Shown here piece after piece: positions 17,613 through 27,653 of a stretch of DNA of 63,560 bases (position 1 is the stretch's first letter; the number at the start of each line of letters is the position of its first letter). Under the pieces are notes generated by a model that was not told the DNA's origin, made no database searches, and saw nothing but the letters and a program-made list of their open reading frames with translations. The position numbers and the translations under genes are program-made. The stretch is from an uncultured Brachybacterium sp. (GTDB taxonomy: Bacteria; Actinomycetota; Actinomycetes; Actinomycetales; Dermabacteraceae), in contig NZ_CANMSY010000013.1 of NCBI RefSeq assembly GCF_947500705.1, positions 1 through 63,560 of the forward strand, given 5' to 3'.

Positions 17613-18559
17613 TGCTGTCCTCCACCAGGACCCCCGCGCAGAAGCGGCAGGACCTGCGCGCCCTGCTGACGCCCGGCGCGGCGCAGCCCTTCCCCGGGGC
17701 GTTCACGCCGCTGTCGGCGAAGCTCATCCAGGAGAAGGGCTTCCCCGGGGTGTACATCTCGGGGGCGGTGATCGCCAACGAGCTGGGTCTGCCGGACGTG
17801 GGCCTGACGACCCTGAGCGAGGTCGCGTCCCGCGGCGCGCAGATCGCCCGCTCCACGGACCTGCCCTGTCTGATCGATGCCGACACCGGCTTCGGAGAGC
17901 CGATGAACGTGGCCCGCACGATCCAGGAGCTCGAGGACGCCGGGCTCGCCGGCTGCCACATCGAGGACCAGGTCAACCCCAAACGCTGCGGCCACCTCGA
18001 CGGCAAGGCCATGGTGGACCTGGAGACCGCGACCCAGCGGATCCGCGCCGCAGCGGACGGCCGCCGAGATCCGAACTTCCTGGTCATGGCCCGCACCGAT
18101 CTGCGCGCGACGGGCGGGCTCGACGCCGCGATCGGCCGGATGAAGGCCCTGGTCGATGCCGGGGCGGAGGCGATCTTCCCGGAGGCGCTGAAGGATCTGG
18201 GCGAGTTCGAGCAGGTCTGTGCGGCGCTCGATGTTCCGGTGCTCGCGAATATGACCGAGTTCGGGAAGTCCGAGCTGTTCACCCGCGAGCAGCTCGCCGC
18301 GACCGGGGTCGCGATGGTGATCTACCCCGTCACGCTGCTGCGCGCCGCGATGGGTGCAGCCGAGCGGGTGCTGGAGTCGATCCTCGCCGAGGGCACCCAG
18401 CAGTCACGCGTTCCCGAGATGCTCACTCGCGCCAGGCTCTACGAACTGGTGGACTATGAGGGGTACAACCGTTTCGACGCCTCGGTGTTCGACTTCGAGG
18501 TCCCTGCCGCCCATCGCACGTCCACCACCCCAGACACCGTCGTCGATCCCCAGGAGTGA
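17612..18559 (+). CDS. prpB: 2-methylisocitrate lyase
   Basis: The 315-residue product belongs to the isocitrate lyase/PEP mutase superfamily. The metal-binding stretch is DADTGFGEPMNVARTI and the catalytic loop reads KRCGHLDGK with the essential Cys at about residue 125. ARTDLRATGGLDAAI and ANMTEFGKS are further family marks. It splits 2-methylisocitrate into pyruvate and succinate. Start ATG 17612 overlaps the prpD stop; prpC follows after 3 bases. Confidence 0.93.
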   Translation: MLSSTRTPAQKRQDLRALLTPGAAQPFPGAFTPLSAKLIQEKGFPGVYISGAVIANELGLPDVGLTTLSEVASRGAQIARSTDLPCLIDADTGFGEPMNVARTIQELEDAGLAGCHIEDQVNPKRCGHLDGKAMVDLETATQRIRAAADGRRDPNFLVMARTDLRATGGLDAAIGRMKALVDAGAEAIFPEALKDLGEFEQVCAALDVPVLANMTEFGKSELFTREQLAATGVAMVIYPVTLLRAAMGAAERVLESILAEGTQQSRVPEMLTRARLYELVDYEGYNRFDASVFDFEVPAAHRTSTTPDTVVDPQE

Positions 18560-18562
18560 GCC

Positions 18563-19729
18563 ATGAGCGAGAACGACCGCACCACTGAGATCCGCAAGGG
18601 CCTGAACGGGGTCGTCGCCGACGTCTCCGCCATCTCGAAGGTCAACCCCGAGACCAACTCGCTGCTCTACCGCGGCTACCCGGTGCCGCAGCTGGCCGCG
18701 ACCCAGCCCTTCGAGGCGGTCGCACACCTGCTGTGGACCGGCGAGCTGCCCGATGCGCAGGAGCTGGCCGAGGCCACCCGCCACGAGCGCACCCACCGGG
18801 CCCTCGCCCCCGAGGTGAAGGCGGCGATGGACTCACTGCCCACCACCTGCCATCCGATGGATGCGGTGCGCACGGCCGTCTCGGTGCTCGGCGCGCTCGA
18901 TCCCACCGCAGAGGACTCCTCCCCCGACGCCGAGCTGGAGAAGTCCAGGCGCCTGTTCGCGCAGCTGCCTGCCGTCATCGCCTACGAGCAGCGGCGCCGG
19001 CGAGTCGGTGGGCCGACGGATCCGATCCCGCAGCGCGACGAGCTGGACTACTCGCAGAACTTCCTGTGGATGACCTTCGGCGAGGAGTCCGCCCCCGAGG
19101 TGGTCGATGCCTTCCGCATCTCGATGGTCCTGTACGCCGAGCACTCCTTCAACGCCTCCACCTTCACCGCCCGCGTCATCACCTCGACCCTGTCGGACCT
19201 GCACTCGGCTGTGACCGGGGCGATCGGGGCGCTCAAGGGGTCCTTGCACGGCGGCGCCAATGAGGCGGTGATGCACACCTTCGACGAGCTCGGCATCCGT
19301 CCCGAGGAGTCCGAGACCGAGGCCAAGGACCGCGCCAAGGCGTGGATGGAGGACGCCCTGGCGCAGAAGAAGAAGGTGATGGGCTTCGGGCACCGCGTCT
19401 ACAAGCACGGAGATTCGCGCGTCCCCACGATGAAGCAGGCGATGGATGCGATGATCACCCACTTCGACCGTCCCGAGATCCTGGGTTTGTACAACGGGCT
19501 GGAGCATGCGATGGACGAGGCCAAGGGCATCAAGCCCAATCTCGACTACCCCGCCGGCCCCACCTATCATCTGATGGGCTTCGACACCGAGCTGTTCACG
19601 CCGCTGTTCATCGCCGCACGGGTCACGGGCTGGACCGCGCATGTGATGGAGCAGCGCGCGGCCAACGCGCTGATCCGCCCGCTGTCGGCCTACGACGGCC
19701 CGGATGAACGCGAGGTGCCCGGCGCCTGA
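18563..19729 (+). CDS. prpC: 2-methylcitrate synthase
   Basis: The 388-residue product is a type II citrate-synthase-fold enzyme. Catalytic regions are HGGANEAVMHTF (His), MGFGHRVYKHGDSR (His and Arg) and the Asp in MGFDTELFTP. RGYPVPQLAATQPFEAVAHL marks the methylcitrate/citrate synthase branch. It condenses propionyl-CoA and oxaloacetate. Its place behind prpD and prpB makes methylcitrate synthase the better call than housekeeping citrate synthase. It is the last gene of the operon, and its stop codon is part of a hairpin. Confidence 0.92.
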   Translation: MSENDRTTEIRKGLNGVVADVSAISKVNPETNSLLYRGYPVPQLAATQPFEAVAHLLWTGELPDAQELAEATRHERTHRALAPEVKAAMDSLPTTCHPMDAVRTAVSVLGALDPTAEDSSPDAELEKSRRLFAQLPAVIAYEQRRRRVGGPTDPIPQRDELDYSQNFLWMTFGEESAPEVVDAFRISMVLYAEHSFNASTFTARVITSTLSDLHSAVTGAIGALKGSLHGGANEAVMHTFDELGIRPEESETEAKDRAKAWMEDALAQKKKVMGFGHRVYKHGDSRVPTMKQAMDAMITHFDRPEILGLYNGLEHAMDEAKGIKPNLDYPAGPTYHLMGFDTELFTPLFIAARVTGWTAHVMEQRAANALIRPLSAYDGPDEREVPGA

Positions 19730-19754
19730 GGGCAGCGCCTCGGGGAGCTGCCCT
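19729..19754 (+). terminator. Terminator-like hairpin at the end of prpC
   Basis: AGGGCAGC and GCTGCCCT make a perfect 8-bp stem with a 10-base loop, starting on the last base of the prpC stop codon. There is no T-run, as is common in high-GC actinobacteria. Confidence 0.6.
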
Positions 19755-19771
19755 CCCGAGCGAAGCGCCCG

Positions 19772-19830
19772 ACGCCCCGCCCTGCCGACGCCCCGCCCTG
19801 CCGACGGGGCGTGTCCTGCCGACGGGGCGT
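19772..19830. terminator. Nested GC hairpins between convergent prpC and the GntR gene
   Basis: ACGCCCCG occurs at 19772-19779 and 19788-19795; its complement CGGGGCGT occurs at 19805-19812 and 19823-19830. The inner pair forms an 8-bp stem with a 9-base loop and the outer pair encloses it. Direct repeats GACGCCCCGCCCTGCC flank each other. The position between convergent genes suggests a bidirectional terminator. Confidence 0.55.
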
Positions 19831-19864
19831 GGGCGCGTTCGAGCCGCGGGAGCTCCTATAGATG

Positions 19865-20650
19865 TCAGTCGGCGGGCAGGTCCGGCAGCATGGTCGAGGC
19901 GGCGCGGATGTGCGCGGCGGTGAGCTCCGCCGCCTCCTCGGCGTGCCCGCGGGAGATCGCCTGGAAGATCGCATGATGTTGCTCGCGCAGCATCCCCGCG
20001 ATGTCCTCCCACTGCGCGACCTTCGTGAACGCCTCCATGATCGGAGCCCGCAGCGACGCACGGATCGCCGCGGTCATGTCGGAGAACAGCGCATTGCCGC
20101 CGGCCTGGGCGATCGCGACGTGGAACGCGGTATCGGCGTCGTTGAAGTCCTCCCGGCTCACGCCTGGCGCATCCATCACCGCCAGCAGTCGCTCGAGCTC
20201 GGCCAGCACCTCGGCATTGGCGCGCTCGGCGGCGAGCGAGGCGCTGGCCCTTTCGAGCAGGATCCGTGTCTCGATGACCTCCTGGAGACGGAAGTTCGAC
20301 AGCGCGACATGGAGGCGCAGGAACTGCTCCAGGGCGGCGCTCGGCAGTGCGGAGACGAAGGTTCCCGCCCCCCGGCCGGAGCCCACCTCGGAGCGCAGCA
20401 CCCCGTAGGCCTCGAGCACCCGGATCGCCTCACGCACCCCCGCGCGGCTGACCTGCAGCCGGGAGGCGAGCTCGCGCTCGGGCGGCAGGGGGTCGCCGAC
20501 GGCGAGCGCCCCGGTCATGATCTGGTCCTCGATCGCATCGATGACCAGCCGGTGCGTGCTGCTGCGCGCGACCGGCCTCCACGCGGCTCCCGGTGTCCCT
20601 GAACGGGCGCTCTGCGGTCTGACCTCATTGTCATGCGTGTTGTCGCCCAT
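19865..20650 (-). CDS. FadR/LldR-type GntR transcriptional regulator of lactate genes
   Basis: The ~261-residue product has an N-terminal winged helix (VIDAIEDQIMTGALAVGD, PPERELASRLQVSRAGVREA) and a C-terminal FCD domain (QEVIETRILLERASASLA; DFNDADTAFHVAIAQAGGNA; REQHHAIFQAISRGHAEEAA). The Asp and His residues in these stretches match the metal/ligand site of LldR-like regulators. It is divergent from lctP-lldD with a perfect palindromic operator between them, so it most likely senses lactate. ATG 20650 is preferred; GTG 20656, two codons upstream, is also possible. Confidence 0.85.
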   Translation of the reverse strand: MGDNTHDNEVRPQSARSGTPGAAWRPVARSSTHRLVIDAIEDQIMTGALAVGDPLPPERELASRLQVSRAGVREAIRVLEAYGVLRSEVGSGRGAGTFVSALPSAALEQFLRLHVALSNFRLQEVIETRILLERASASLAAERANAEVLAELERLLAVMDAPGVSREDFNDADTAFHVAIAQAGGNALFSDMTAAIRASLRAPIMEAFTKVAQWEDIAGMLREQHHAIFQAISRGHAEEAAELTAAHIRAASTMLPDLPAD

Positions 20651-20723
20651 TCTCACGTTCTAGCACAGCCGGCTCTCGAGGGCTACCGGGGTCTTGTCCT
20701 CCGGCGCTCGAGAGCCTAGTATC

Positions 20724-20748
20724 CGTCGTGTGGTCAGACCACACGACG
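20724..20748. promoter_or_regulatory. 25-bp perfect palindrome, probable LldR-type operator
   Basis: The arms CGTCGTGTGGTC and GACCACACGACG are exact inverse complements around a single central A. The core TGGTCAGACCA fits the TGGT-N3-ACCA consensus of FadR/LldR-family operators. It lies in the 180-base gap between the divergent regulator and lctP, able to control both. Confidence 0.75.
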
Positions 20749-20838
20749 GTCTACCATTCCTTTCCTCACCGACTCACGAGGCACGACATCGACGGCGATG
20801 CTGTGCAGCACCGCGGCTGATGTGTGTCGGAGGCTCCC

Positions 20839-22530
20839 ATGTACACCCCAGACCTCGCACCGCTCGCCGGCAGTCTGCTGCTCTCCTCGCTCGTCGCGCT
20901 CCTCCCCCTGGTCACCATCTTCGTCACCCTCGGCGTGCTGCGCTGGAAGGCCCACTGGGCAGGCCTCGCCGCACTCGGCGTCGCGATGCTGGTCGCGGCT
21001 GTCGCCTACGGCATGCCGGTGGATCTGGTCACCCTCTCCGCGACCGAGGGCCTCGCCTTCGGCCTGTTCCCGATCATGTGGATCGTCCTGAACGCGATCT
21101 GGCTCTATGAGCTGACCGTGCGCAGCGGCCGCTTCGAGGACCTGCGCCTGGTGATCGACGCGATCTCCGACGATCCGCGCGTGCAGGCGATCATCATCGC
21201 GTTCTGCTTCGGCGGTCTGCTCGAAGCGCTCGCCGGCTTCGGGGCGCCCGTCGCCATCACCGGCGTGATGCTCATGGCGATCGGTTTCACCGCGATGCGC
21301 GCAGCGACGGTGGTGCTGATCGCCAACACCGCGCCGGTCGCCTTCGGCGCGATCGCCATCCCGATCATCACCGCTGGAAACCTCACCGGGATCCCCTACG
21401 AGCACATCGGTGCCATCATCGGCCACCAGACCCCGTTCTTCGCGGCCATCGTCCCGCTGTTCCTGGTCTTCCTGGTCGATGGGAAGCGCGGGGTGAAACA
21501 GCTATGGCCGCTCGCCCTCGTGGTCGGCCTCGTCTTCGGGATCAGCCAGTACGTCTCGTCCAACTTCATCTCGGTCGAGCTCACCGACATCATCGCCTCG
21601 CTGGCCGGTCTCGCCGCCGCCGTGATCATGCTCCAGTTCTGGAAGCCCGAGGGCGGCAGGGACGCCCTGGAGAAGATGCGCGGCGAGCGCGAGCAGGAGG
21701 ACTCCGACACCGGCCCGGTGGATGCCGGCGGTGCGGGCGTTGCCCTGGCCACCACCCCGCGCACCGATGTGCGGCTCACCCCGGGGCGCGTCGTCATGGC
21801 GCTGTTCCCCTACCTCCTGGTGATCGTCATCTTCTCGGCCTCGAAGCTGGTGCCGCTTCTCAGCTCCTTCCTCGCCTCCACCGACCTGAGGATCTCCTGG
21901 CCCGGACTCGACGGCAAGGTGTTCACGGCCGACGGCGAGATCGCCGGCAGCACCGTCTACTCCTTCCAGTGGCTCTCCTCCCCGGGCACGCTGCTGCTGA
22001 TCACCGGCATCATCGTCGCGATCGTCTACAAGCTCTCGCTCCGGGACGCCGCGGACGTCTACCTCAAAAACCTCGTCAAGCTCCGCTATTCGATCCTCAC
22101 CGTCGCCTCGGTACTGGCCCTGGCCTACGTGATGAACCTGTCCGGGCAGACGATCACTATCGGCACCTGGATCGCCGGCACCGGTGCGGCCTTCGCCTTC
22201 CTCTCCCCGATCCTCGGCTGGCTCGGCACGGCGGTCACCGGCTCCGACACCAGTGCGAACGCCCTGTTCGCGACCCTGCAGCAGACCGCGGCCGAGAAAG
22301 CCGGACTGGATCCCGCCCTGCTGGTCGCGGCGAACACCTCCGGCGGCGTGGTCGGCAAGATGATCAGCCCCCAGAACCTCACGATCGCCGCGACCGCCGT
22401 CGGGCTGCTCGGCCAGGAATCCGCCATCTTCCGCAAGGTGATCTGGTGGAGCCTCGGCATGCTCCTGGCCCTGTGCCTGCTCGTCGGCCTCCAGTCCACC
22501 GTCCTGTCGTGGATGATCCCAACCCTCTGA
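20839..22530 (+). CDS. lctP: L-lactate permease
   Basis: This 563-residue polytopic membrane protein of the LctP family imports lactate with protons. Family marks are [54 protein letters not shown] and, near the C-terminus, [16 protein letters not shown] and [20 protein letters not shown] 20839 is chosen because CGGAGG precedes it by 5 bases; GTG 20824 is an in-frame alternative. It is followed by lldD after 53 bases, giving a transport-and-oxidation unit. Confidence 0.92.
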   Translation: MYTPDLAPLAGSLLLSSLVALLPLVTIFVTLGVLRWKAHWAGLAALGVAMLVAAVAYGMPVDLVTLSATEGLAFGLFPIMWIVLNAIWLYELTVRSGRFEDLRLVIDAISDDPRVQAIIIAFCFGGLLEALAGFGAPVAITGVMLMAIGFTAMRAATVVLIANTAPVAFGAIAIPIITAGNLTGIPYEHIGAIIGHQTPFFAAIVPLFLVFLVDGKRGVKQLWPLALVVGLVFGISQYVSSNFISVELTDIIASLAGLAAAVIMLQFWKPEGGRDALEKMRGEREQEDSDTGPVDAGGAGVALATTPRTDVRLTPGRVVMALFPYLLVIVIFSASKLVPLLSSFLASTDLRISWPGLDGKVFTADGEIAGSTVYSFQWLSSPGTLLLITGIIVAIVYKLSLRDAADVYLKNLVKLRYSILTVASVLALAYVMNLSGQTITIGTWIAGTGAAFAFLSPILGWLGTAVTGSDTSANALFATLQQTAAEKAGLDPALLVAANTSGGVVGKMISPQNLTIAATAVGLLGQESAIFRKVIWWSLGMLLALCLLVGLQSTVLSWMIPTL

Positions 22531-22583
22531 CCCAGCTCCGTCCTCGTTCCCACAGCAACCGTCCACCCCCAAGGAGAATCCCC

Positions 22584-23834
22584 ATGGTCAAGCGTCAGGT
22601 CCCCCGCCCCGCAGAGCTCCTCGAGCTCATGAGGTTCAAGAAGTTCGACCTCGACCCGCGTCGCCGTCGCCTCAGCTCCGCGCTGTCGATCGACGATCTG
22701 CGCACGATCGCTAAGCACCGCACGCCCGCAGCGGCGTTCGACTACACCGATGGCGCCGCGGAGCGGGAGATCTCGATGGCCCGCTCCGTCGAGGCCTTCG
22801 AGGACGTCGAGTTCCATCCCTCGATCCTCCACGACGTCTCCCAGGTGGACACCACCACCCAGATTCTCGGCGGCAGCTCCGCCCAGCCCTTCGGCATCGC
22901 TCCCACGGGGTTCACCCGGCTGATGCAGACCGAGGGGGAGATCGCCGGGGCGGGCGCGGCCGGTGCCGCCGGAATCCCTTTCACCCTCTCCACGCTCGGC
23001 ACCACCTCGATCGAGGACGTCAAGGCCGAGAACCCGCTGGGACGCAACTGGTTCCAGCTCTACGTGATGAAGCAGCGGGAGATCTCCTACGGTCTGGTGG
23101 AACGGGCGGCGCAGGCCGGCTACGACACGCTGTTCTTCACCGTGGACACCCCGGTGGCGGGGGCGCGCCTGCGCGATGCCCGCAACGGCTTCTCGATCCC
23201 TCCGCAGCTGAGCCTGTCCACCGTGGTCAACGCCATCCCGCGACCCTGGTGGTGGTGGGACTTCCTGACCACCGCGAAGCTCGAGTTCGCATCGCTCAGC
23301 GCGACCGGCGGCACCGTCGGCGAGCTGCTGAACTCCGCGATGGATCCCAGCATCGACTACGAGGACCTCGCGCAGATCCGGGAGATGTGGCCCGGGAAGT
23401 TCGCCGTCAAGGGGGTCCAGACCCTCGAGGACGCGAAGAAGCTCGCCGACCTCGGGGTCGACGCGATCGTGCTGTCCAACCACGGCGGGCGCCAGCTGGA
23501 CCGTGCCCCGGTGCCCTTCCATCTGCTGCCCGAGGTGGCCCGCGAGGTGGGCCAGGACCTCGAGATCATCCTCGACACCGGGATCCGCAGCGGCGCCGAC
23601 ATCGTCGCCTCGATCGCCCTCGGCGCCGACTTCACGATGGTCGGCCGGGCCTATCTCTACGGCCTGATGGCCGGCGGCCGGGAAGGGGTCGATCGGATGA
23701 TCCAGATCCTCTCCGAGGAGGTGGAGCGGACCATGAAGCTGCTGCAGGTCTCGAGCCTGAGCGACCTCACCCCGAAGCACGTCACCCAGCTGAGCCGGTA
23801 CACCCGGATCGGCGAGGGCGCACGGATCCGCTGA
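22584..23834 (+). CDS. lldD: FMN-dependent L-lactate dehydrogenase
   Basis: The 416-residue product belongs to the FMN-dependent alpha-hydroxy-acid dehydrogenase family and oxidises L-lactate to pyruvate at the membrane. Visible marks are [51 protein letters not shown] and [19 protein letters not shown]. The active site [12 protein letters not shown] holds the catalytic His and Arg, and FMN-phosphate binding is in [21 protein letters not shown] 22584 follows AAGGAGAATCCCC; an apparent 360-codon extension upstream is an out-of-frame shadow of lctP. Confidence 0.93.
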   Translation: MVKRQVPRPAELLELMRFKKFDLDPRRRRLSSALSIDDLRTIAKHRTPAAAFDYTDGAAEREISMARSVEAFEDVEFHPSILHDVSQVDTTTQILGGSSAQPFGIAPTGFTRLMQTEGEIAGAGAAGAAGIPFTLSTLGTTSIEDVKAENPLGRNWFQLYVMKQREISYGLVERAAQAGYDTLFFTVDTPVAGARLRDARNGFSIPPQLSLSTVVNAIPRPWWWWDFLTTAKLEFASLSATGGTVGELLNSAMDPSIDYEDLAQIREMWPGKFAVKGVQTLEDAKKLADLGVDAIVLSNHGGRQLDRAPVPFHLLPEVAREVGQDLEIILDTGIRSGADIVASIALGADFTMVGRAYLYGLMAGGREGVDRMIQILSEEVERTMKLLQVSSLSDLTPKHVTQLSRYTRIGEGARIR

Positions 23835-23839
23835 GTCGG

Positions 23840-23854
23840 CCGGGGTTTCCCCGG
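23840..23854 (+). terminator. Hairpin after lldD
   Basis: CCGGGG-TTT-CCCCGG forms a 6-bp stem with a 3-base loop, six bases after the lldD stop, consistent with the end of the lactate transcript. Confidence 0.5.
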
Positions 23855-23881
23855 TATGAGGACCAGGCATAGAGTCGGGCC

Positions 23882-25639
23882 ATGACCGCCGACGACGCCC
23901 TCAGCACCGCAGACACTTCCTCCCCCGACGCCGACGCCACGTTCTCCGCCCCGGATATCAAGCCTCGCAGCCGCACTGTCACCGACGGGCTCGGCGCGAC
24001 CGTCTCGCGCGGGATGCTCCGCGCGGTGGGCATGGGGGACGCGGACTGGGACAAGCCTCAGATCGGCATCGCGAGCTCCTGGAACGAGATCACTCCCTGC
24101 AACCTGTCGCTGGACCGGCTCGCGCAGGCGGCGAAGGACGGCGTGCACGCCGGCGGCGGCTACCCCCTGCAGTTCGGCACCATCTCCGTCTCCGACGGCA
24201 TCTCGATGGGGCACGACGGCATGCACTACTCGCTGGTCTCCCGCGACATCATCGCCGACAGCGTCGAGACGGTGATGAGCGCCGAACGGCTCGACGGCTC
24301 GGTGCTGCTGGCCGGCTGCGACAAGTCCCTGCCCGGCATGCTGATGGCCGCTGCTCGCCTGGACCTGGCCAGCGTGTTCGTCTACGCGGGCACGATCATG
24401 CCCGGGCGCGTCACCTTCGAGAGCGGCGAGGAGAAGGACGTCACCATCATCGACGGCTTCGAGGCCGTCGGCGCCTGCGCCCGTGGACTGATGAGCCGCG
24501 AGGACGTCGGCCGGATCGAACGCTCGATCTGCCCGGGTGAGGGCGCGTGCGGTGGTTTCTACACGGCCAACACCATGTCGACGGCCGCCGAGGCGATCGG
24601 GATGTCGATCCCGGGCTCGGCCACACCCCCGTCGGCCGATCGCCGCCGCGATGCCGATGCCCGCCGCGCGGGCGAGGCCGTGGTGGAGATGCTCCGGCAG
24701 GGGATCACCAGCCACGACATCATGACCAAGCCCGCGTTCGAGAACGCGATCGCGGTGGTCCAGGCCTTCGGCGGCTCCACCAATGCGGTGCTGCACCTGC
24801 TGGCGATCGCCCATGAGGCCGACGTCGACCTCACCCTCGAGGACTTCGCCCGCATCGGCGCGAAGGTCCCCCACCTCGCGGATCTGAAGCCCTACGGCCG
24901 TTACGTGATGAGCGACGTCGACCACGTGGGCGGGATCCAGGTGGTCATGAAGACCCTGCTGGACGAAGGCCTGCTGGATGGGGACTGCCTCACCGTCACC
25001 GGTTCCACAATCGCGGAGAACCTCGAGGTCCTCGCCCCCCGCCCGGCCGACGGGAAGGTGCTGCGCCCTGCTTCCGCGCCGATCGCACCCACCGGCGGGA
25101 TCACGATCCTGCACGGCTCGCTCGCCCCCGAGGGGGCGGTGGTGAAGTCCGCCGGCTTCGAGGAGGACGTCTTCGAGGGCACCGCCCGCGTGTTCGAGCG
25201 CGAGAAGCACGCGCTGGACGCCCTGAACGACGGCACCATCACCCACGGCGACGTGGTCGTGATCCGCTACGAGGGTCCCAAGGGCGGGCCCGGCATGCGC
25301 GAGATGCTCGCGATCACCGGCGCGATCAAGGGCGCGGGCCTGGGGAAGGACGTGCTGCTGATGACCGACGGACGCTTCTCCGGAGGCACCACGGGACTGT
25401 GCGTCGGCCATATCGCCCCCGAGGCGGTCGATGCCGGCCCGATCGCCTTCGTGCGCGACGGGGACCGGATCCGGCTGGATGTCAGCACCGGAGCGCTGGA
25501 CCTGCTGGTCGACGAGGCGGAGCTCTCACGGCGCCGCGAAGGCTGGGAGCCGCTGCCGCCGAAGTTCACCAAGGGCGTGCTGGGCAAGTACGTGAAGCTC
25601 GTGAAGTCCGCCTCGACCGGCGCGATCCTCGGGGACTGA
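23882..25639 (+). CDS. ilvD: Dihydroxy-acid dehydratase
   Basis: The 585-residue product of the IlvD/Edd family carries out the dehydration step in valine, leucine and isoleucine synthesis. Iron-sulfur ligands are in [17 protein letters not shown] and [33 protein letters not shown]-like [16 protein letters not shown] and [16 protein letters not shown] are further signatures. The length is normal. A TAGAGT -10 element ends 6 bases before ATG 23882, so it has its own, apparently leaderless, promoter. No other branched-chain genes are next to it. Confidence 0.93.
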   Translation: MTADDALSTADTSSPDADATFSAPDIKPRSRTVTDGLGATVSRGMLRAVGMGDADWDKPQIGIASSWNEITPCNLSLDRLAQAAKDGVHAGGGYPLQFGTISVSDGISMGHDGMHYSLVSRDIIADSVETVMSAERLDGSVLLAGCDKSLPGMLMAAARLDLASVFVYAGTIMPGRVTFESGEEKDVTIIDGFEAVGACARGLMSREDVGRIERSICPGEGACGGFYTANTMSTAAEAIGMSIPGSATPPSADRRRDADARRAGEAVVEMLRQGITSHDIMTKPAFENAIAVVQAFGGSTNAVLHLLAIAHEADVDLTLEDFARIGAKVPHLADLKPYGRYVMSDVDHVGGIQVVMKTLLDEGLLDGDCLTVTGSTIAENLEVLAPRPADGKVLRPASAPIAPTGGITILHGSLAPEGAVVKSAGFEEDVFEGTARVFEREKHALDALNDGTITHGDVVVIRYEGPKGGPGMREMLAITGAIKGAGLGKDVLLMTDGRFSGGTTGLCVGHIAPEAVDAGPIAFVRDGDRIRLDVSTGALDLLVDEAELSRRREGWEPLPPKFTKGVLGKYVKLVKSASTGAILGD

Positions 25640-25689
25640 GGGTCTCGACGACGCGCTGCAGGATCACGCGCCGAGACCATGGTCATCGG

Positions 25690-26466
25690 ATGAGCATCGT
25701 GGACGAACAACCGCTCGAGGGCGGCAACGCCACTGCGGGCGTGGTGCGCGTCGGGGACACGGTGCGCAAGCCCTGGGGGCCGACGACACCGGCCGTGCAC
25801 GAGCTGATGCGCAGAGTCGCCGTGGCGGGTGTGGACGTGCCCGCCGTCCACGGCCGGGACGAGCAGGGTCGGCAGATCCTCGAGTTCGTGCCCGGCGCCC
25901 CTGCCCTCGACGCCCCTCCCCTGGCCCTCGATGGGCTGGCGAGGGTGGGTCGGATGATCCGCTCGCTCCACGACGCGAGCGAGGGCTTCACCCCGTCGGC
26001 CCCGGCCCCGTGGGACGCGCTGCTCCCGGTGCCGGAGGGTTCACCGGACCTGATCTGCCACGGGGACCTCACACCGTGGAACCTGATCCTCGGCGAGCGG
26101 TGGGTGTTCATCGACTGGGATGGCGCCGCGCCGAGCACCAGGCTGTGGGATCTGGCGTATTCCGCGCAGGCCTTCACCCTGAACGATGTCGCGGAGGAAC
26201 CGGCCGCCGCAGCCCGACGCCTGACCGCCTTCGTCGACGGATACGGCGCCGACGCCGACCTCCGGGCACGACTGCCACGCGCGATGACGGCCCGTGCCGA
26301 GGCCATGTGGGCGATGCTCCGCGACGCCGACCGGGAGGATCGTGAGCCGTGGGGTGCGATGTTCACCTCGGGCCACGGAGACCATTGGCGCGGGGTCGCC
26401 GACCATGTCCGGCGACATGAGGCCACCTGGGCGAGGGCCCTCGGCGATCTCGGCTCCGCCGGCTGA
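25690..26466 (+). CDS. Aminoglycoside phosphotransferase (APH) family protein
   Basis: The 258-residue product has the kinase-like APH fold. The catalytic loop LICHGDLTPWNLIL holds Asp and Asn, and the metal Asp is in VFIDWDGAAPSTRLWDLAY. A short N-terminal lobe contains RVGDTVRKPWGP, while the usual ATP-binding Lys region is modest. Such stand-alone APH proteins in actinobacteria phosphorylate varied small molecules; antibiotic resistance should not be assumed. Start ATG 25690 is supported by frame and family length. Confidence 0.8.
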   Translation: MSIVDEQPLEGGNATAGVVRVGDTVRKPWGPTTPAVHELMRRVAVAGVDVPAVHGRDEQGRQILEFVPGAPALDAPPLALDGLARVGRMIRSLHDASEGFTPSAPAPWDALLPVPEGSPDLICHGDLTPWNLILGERWVFIDWDGAAPSTRLWDLAYSAQAFTLNDVAEEPAAAARRLTAFVDGYGADADLRARLPRAMTARAEAMWAMLRDADREDREPWGAMFTSGHGDHWRGVADHVRRHEATWARALGDLGSAG

Positions 26467-26538
26467 CCGCTGCCTGGGACGTCTGGGGCTTCATCGCGTC
26501 TCCGTGGACTGTCACACCCCACTCCTACTCTCGGGGGC

Positions 26539-26859
26539 ATGTCTTCCTCTGGTTCGATCCTCGCCCACCCCGCCTCGGGCGGCACCGCCCACGCGGAGCG
26601 GGAGACGATCCGTGCGCTCCTGCTGGAACATCGCCCGGATCTCGAGCGTCGCCTGCTGGTCGGCCCGAGCGGGGCCCTGCTCCTCCCATTGCCCACGGGG
26701 CGCAGCGTCGAGATCGGCCGGATGCGTCGGCGCGGGGAAGCTCGCTGGGTGGTGGTGACCCCGTCGGCCGACGGTGCGATGCTGCGGGAACCGAGGACCC
26801 TGGGCGCCGTGGTCCGTACCGCGCTGGGCGCCCTGCAGGAGGCCGAAGCTCCTCGCTGA
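26539..26859 (+). CDS. Small hypothetical protein
   Basis: The 106-residue product has no recognised family. It reads as a helix-strand protein: AERETIRALLLEHRPDLERR, then GALLLPLPTGRSVEIGRM and ARWVVVTPSADGAMLRE, ending in a helix LGAVVRTALGALQEAEAP. A TACTCT -10 element 7 bases before ATG 26539 supports a real, leaderless gene. Confidence 0.6.
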   Translation: MSSSGSILAHPASGGTAHAERETIRALLLEHRPDLERRLLVGPSGALLLPLPTGRSVEIGRMRRRGEARWVVVTPSADGAMLREPRTLGAVVRTALGALQEAEAPR

Positions 26860-27078
26860 CGCGCGTCGCCGCTCATCGATCCCGCTGCCGTCGCCTTCGC
26901 GCGCGAGCTGCACGGGATCGCCGGGCTCTGGTACTCACCGAGCGTGCTGCACCCAGGAGTCCTCACCACACAGGAGGGTCTGCAGCCGACGAGCTGGGAG
27001 GACGCGCTCGAGGCAACAGCGCAGGCTGCACTCGCGGCCCGGGCCGCGGCCAGAGGCACGCGCCCCGCCACGGTGTGA
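26860..27078 (+). pseudogene. Coding-like stretch without a start, same frame as the preceding gene
   Basis: Directly after the TGA of the small protein, the frame continues as LIDPAAVAFARELHGIAGLW, with a tail SWEDALEATAQAALAARAAA, to TGA 27076-27078. The codon use is typical of genes here, but there is no good start. It may be a former C-terminal extension of the upstream gene cut by a stop, or the remnant of another gene. Confidence 0.3.
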
Positions 27079-27116
27079 GGTCCTGCCCGTCGGCCACTCC
27101 TGCTAGCGTCGCCGTC

Positions 27117-27557
27117 ATGAGCGACAGCACGCAGCAGACCGAGGGCACGACGGCCTCCGCCGGAGCCTCCCGCCATCTCGACATCGTCATCGAGCGCCCC
27201 TGGCGCGCGGTCTACGAGTTCGCGAGCGATCCGCGGAACCTGCCCCGCTGGGCGGCGGGTCTCGCCGGTGGCGAGGTGAAGCGCGACGTCACCCAGTGGT
27301 CGATGAGCTCTCCGATGGGACGGGTGCTGGTCAGCTTCGTCCCCGAGAACGAGTACGGGGTCATGGACCACACCGTCACCCTTCCCAGCGGCGAGTCCGT
27401 GATGAATCCGCTGCGGGTGCTGGGGCTGGATGAGCGCCGCTGCGAGGTCGTCTTCACCCTGCGCCGCGGCGCGATGTCCGACAGCGAGTTCGCGGAGGAC
27501 GCGGCGGCGGTCGCCGAAGACCTCGTCACGCTCAAGGAGATCTGCGAGCAGGGCTGA
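27117..27557 (+). CDS. SRPBCC family protein (polyketide cyclase/dehydrase-like)
   Basis: The 146-residue product has the START/SRPBCC pattern: an N-terminal strand RHLDIVIERPWRAVYEFASD followed by PRNLPRWAAGL, a curved sheet (WSMSSPMGRVLVSFVPENEYG, VMDHTVTLPSGE), and a long C-terminal helix EFAEDAAAVAEDLVTLKEI. The ligand is unknown. ATG 27117 is chosen because TAGCGT (27104-27109) lies 7 bases before it; a GTG or other start upstream would lie in that promoter. Confidence 0.75.
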   Translation: MSDSTQQTEGTTASAGASRHLDIVIERPWRAVYEFASDPRNLPRWAAGLAGGEVKRDVTQWSMSSPMGRVLVSFVPENEYGVMDHTVTLPSGESVMNPLRVLGLDERRCEVVFTLRRGAMSDSEFAEDAAAVAEDLVTLKEICEQG

Positions 27558-27653
27558 GGCGCTCCCGGACCCGGCCCCATGTCGGGCCAGCCCGACATCC
27601 GCAGACCTGGTGCCAGGATGGGGCGCGCGGTCCATCGCCGCCAGAGTGGAGAC

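Noticed and set aside
21504-22583. N-terminal extension of lldD by 360 codons
   Set aside because: This part overlaps lctP in another frame and is Arg/Ala-rich noise; the SD-preceded ATG 22584 gives the normal family length.
25690-26466. Antibiotic-resistance determinant
   Set aside because: The protein has only the general APH fold and no feature specific to aminoglycoside-modifying enzymes.
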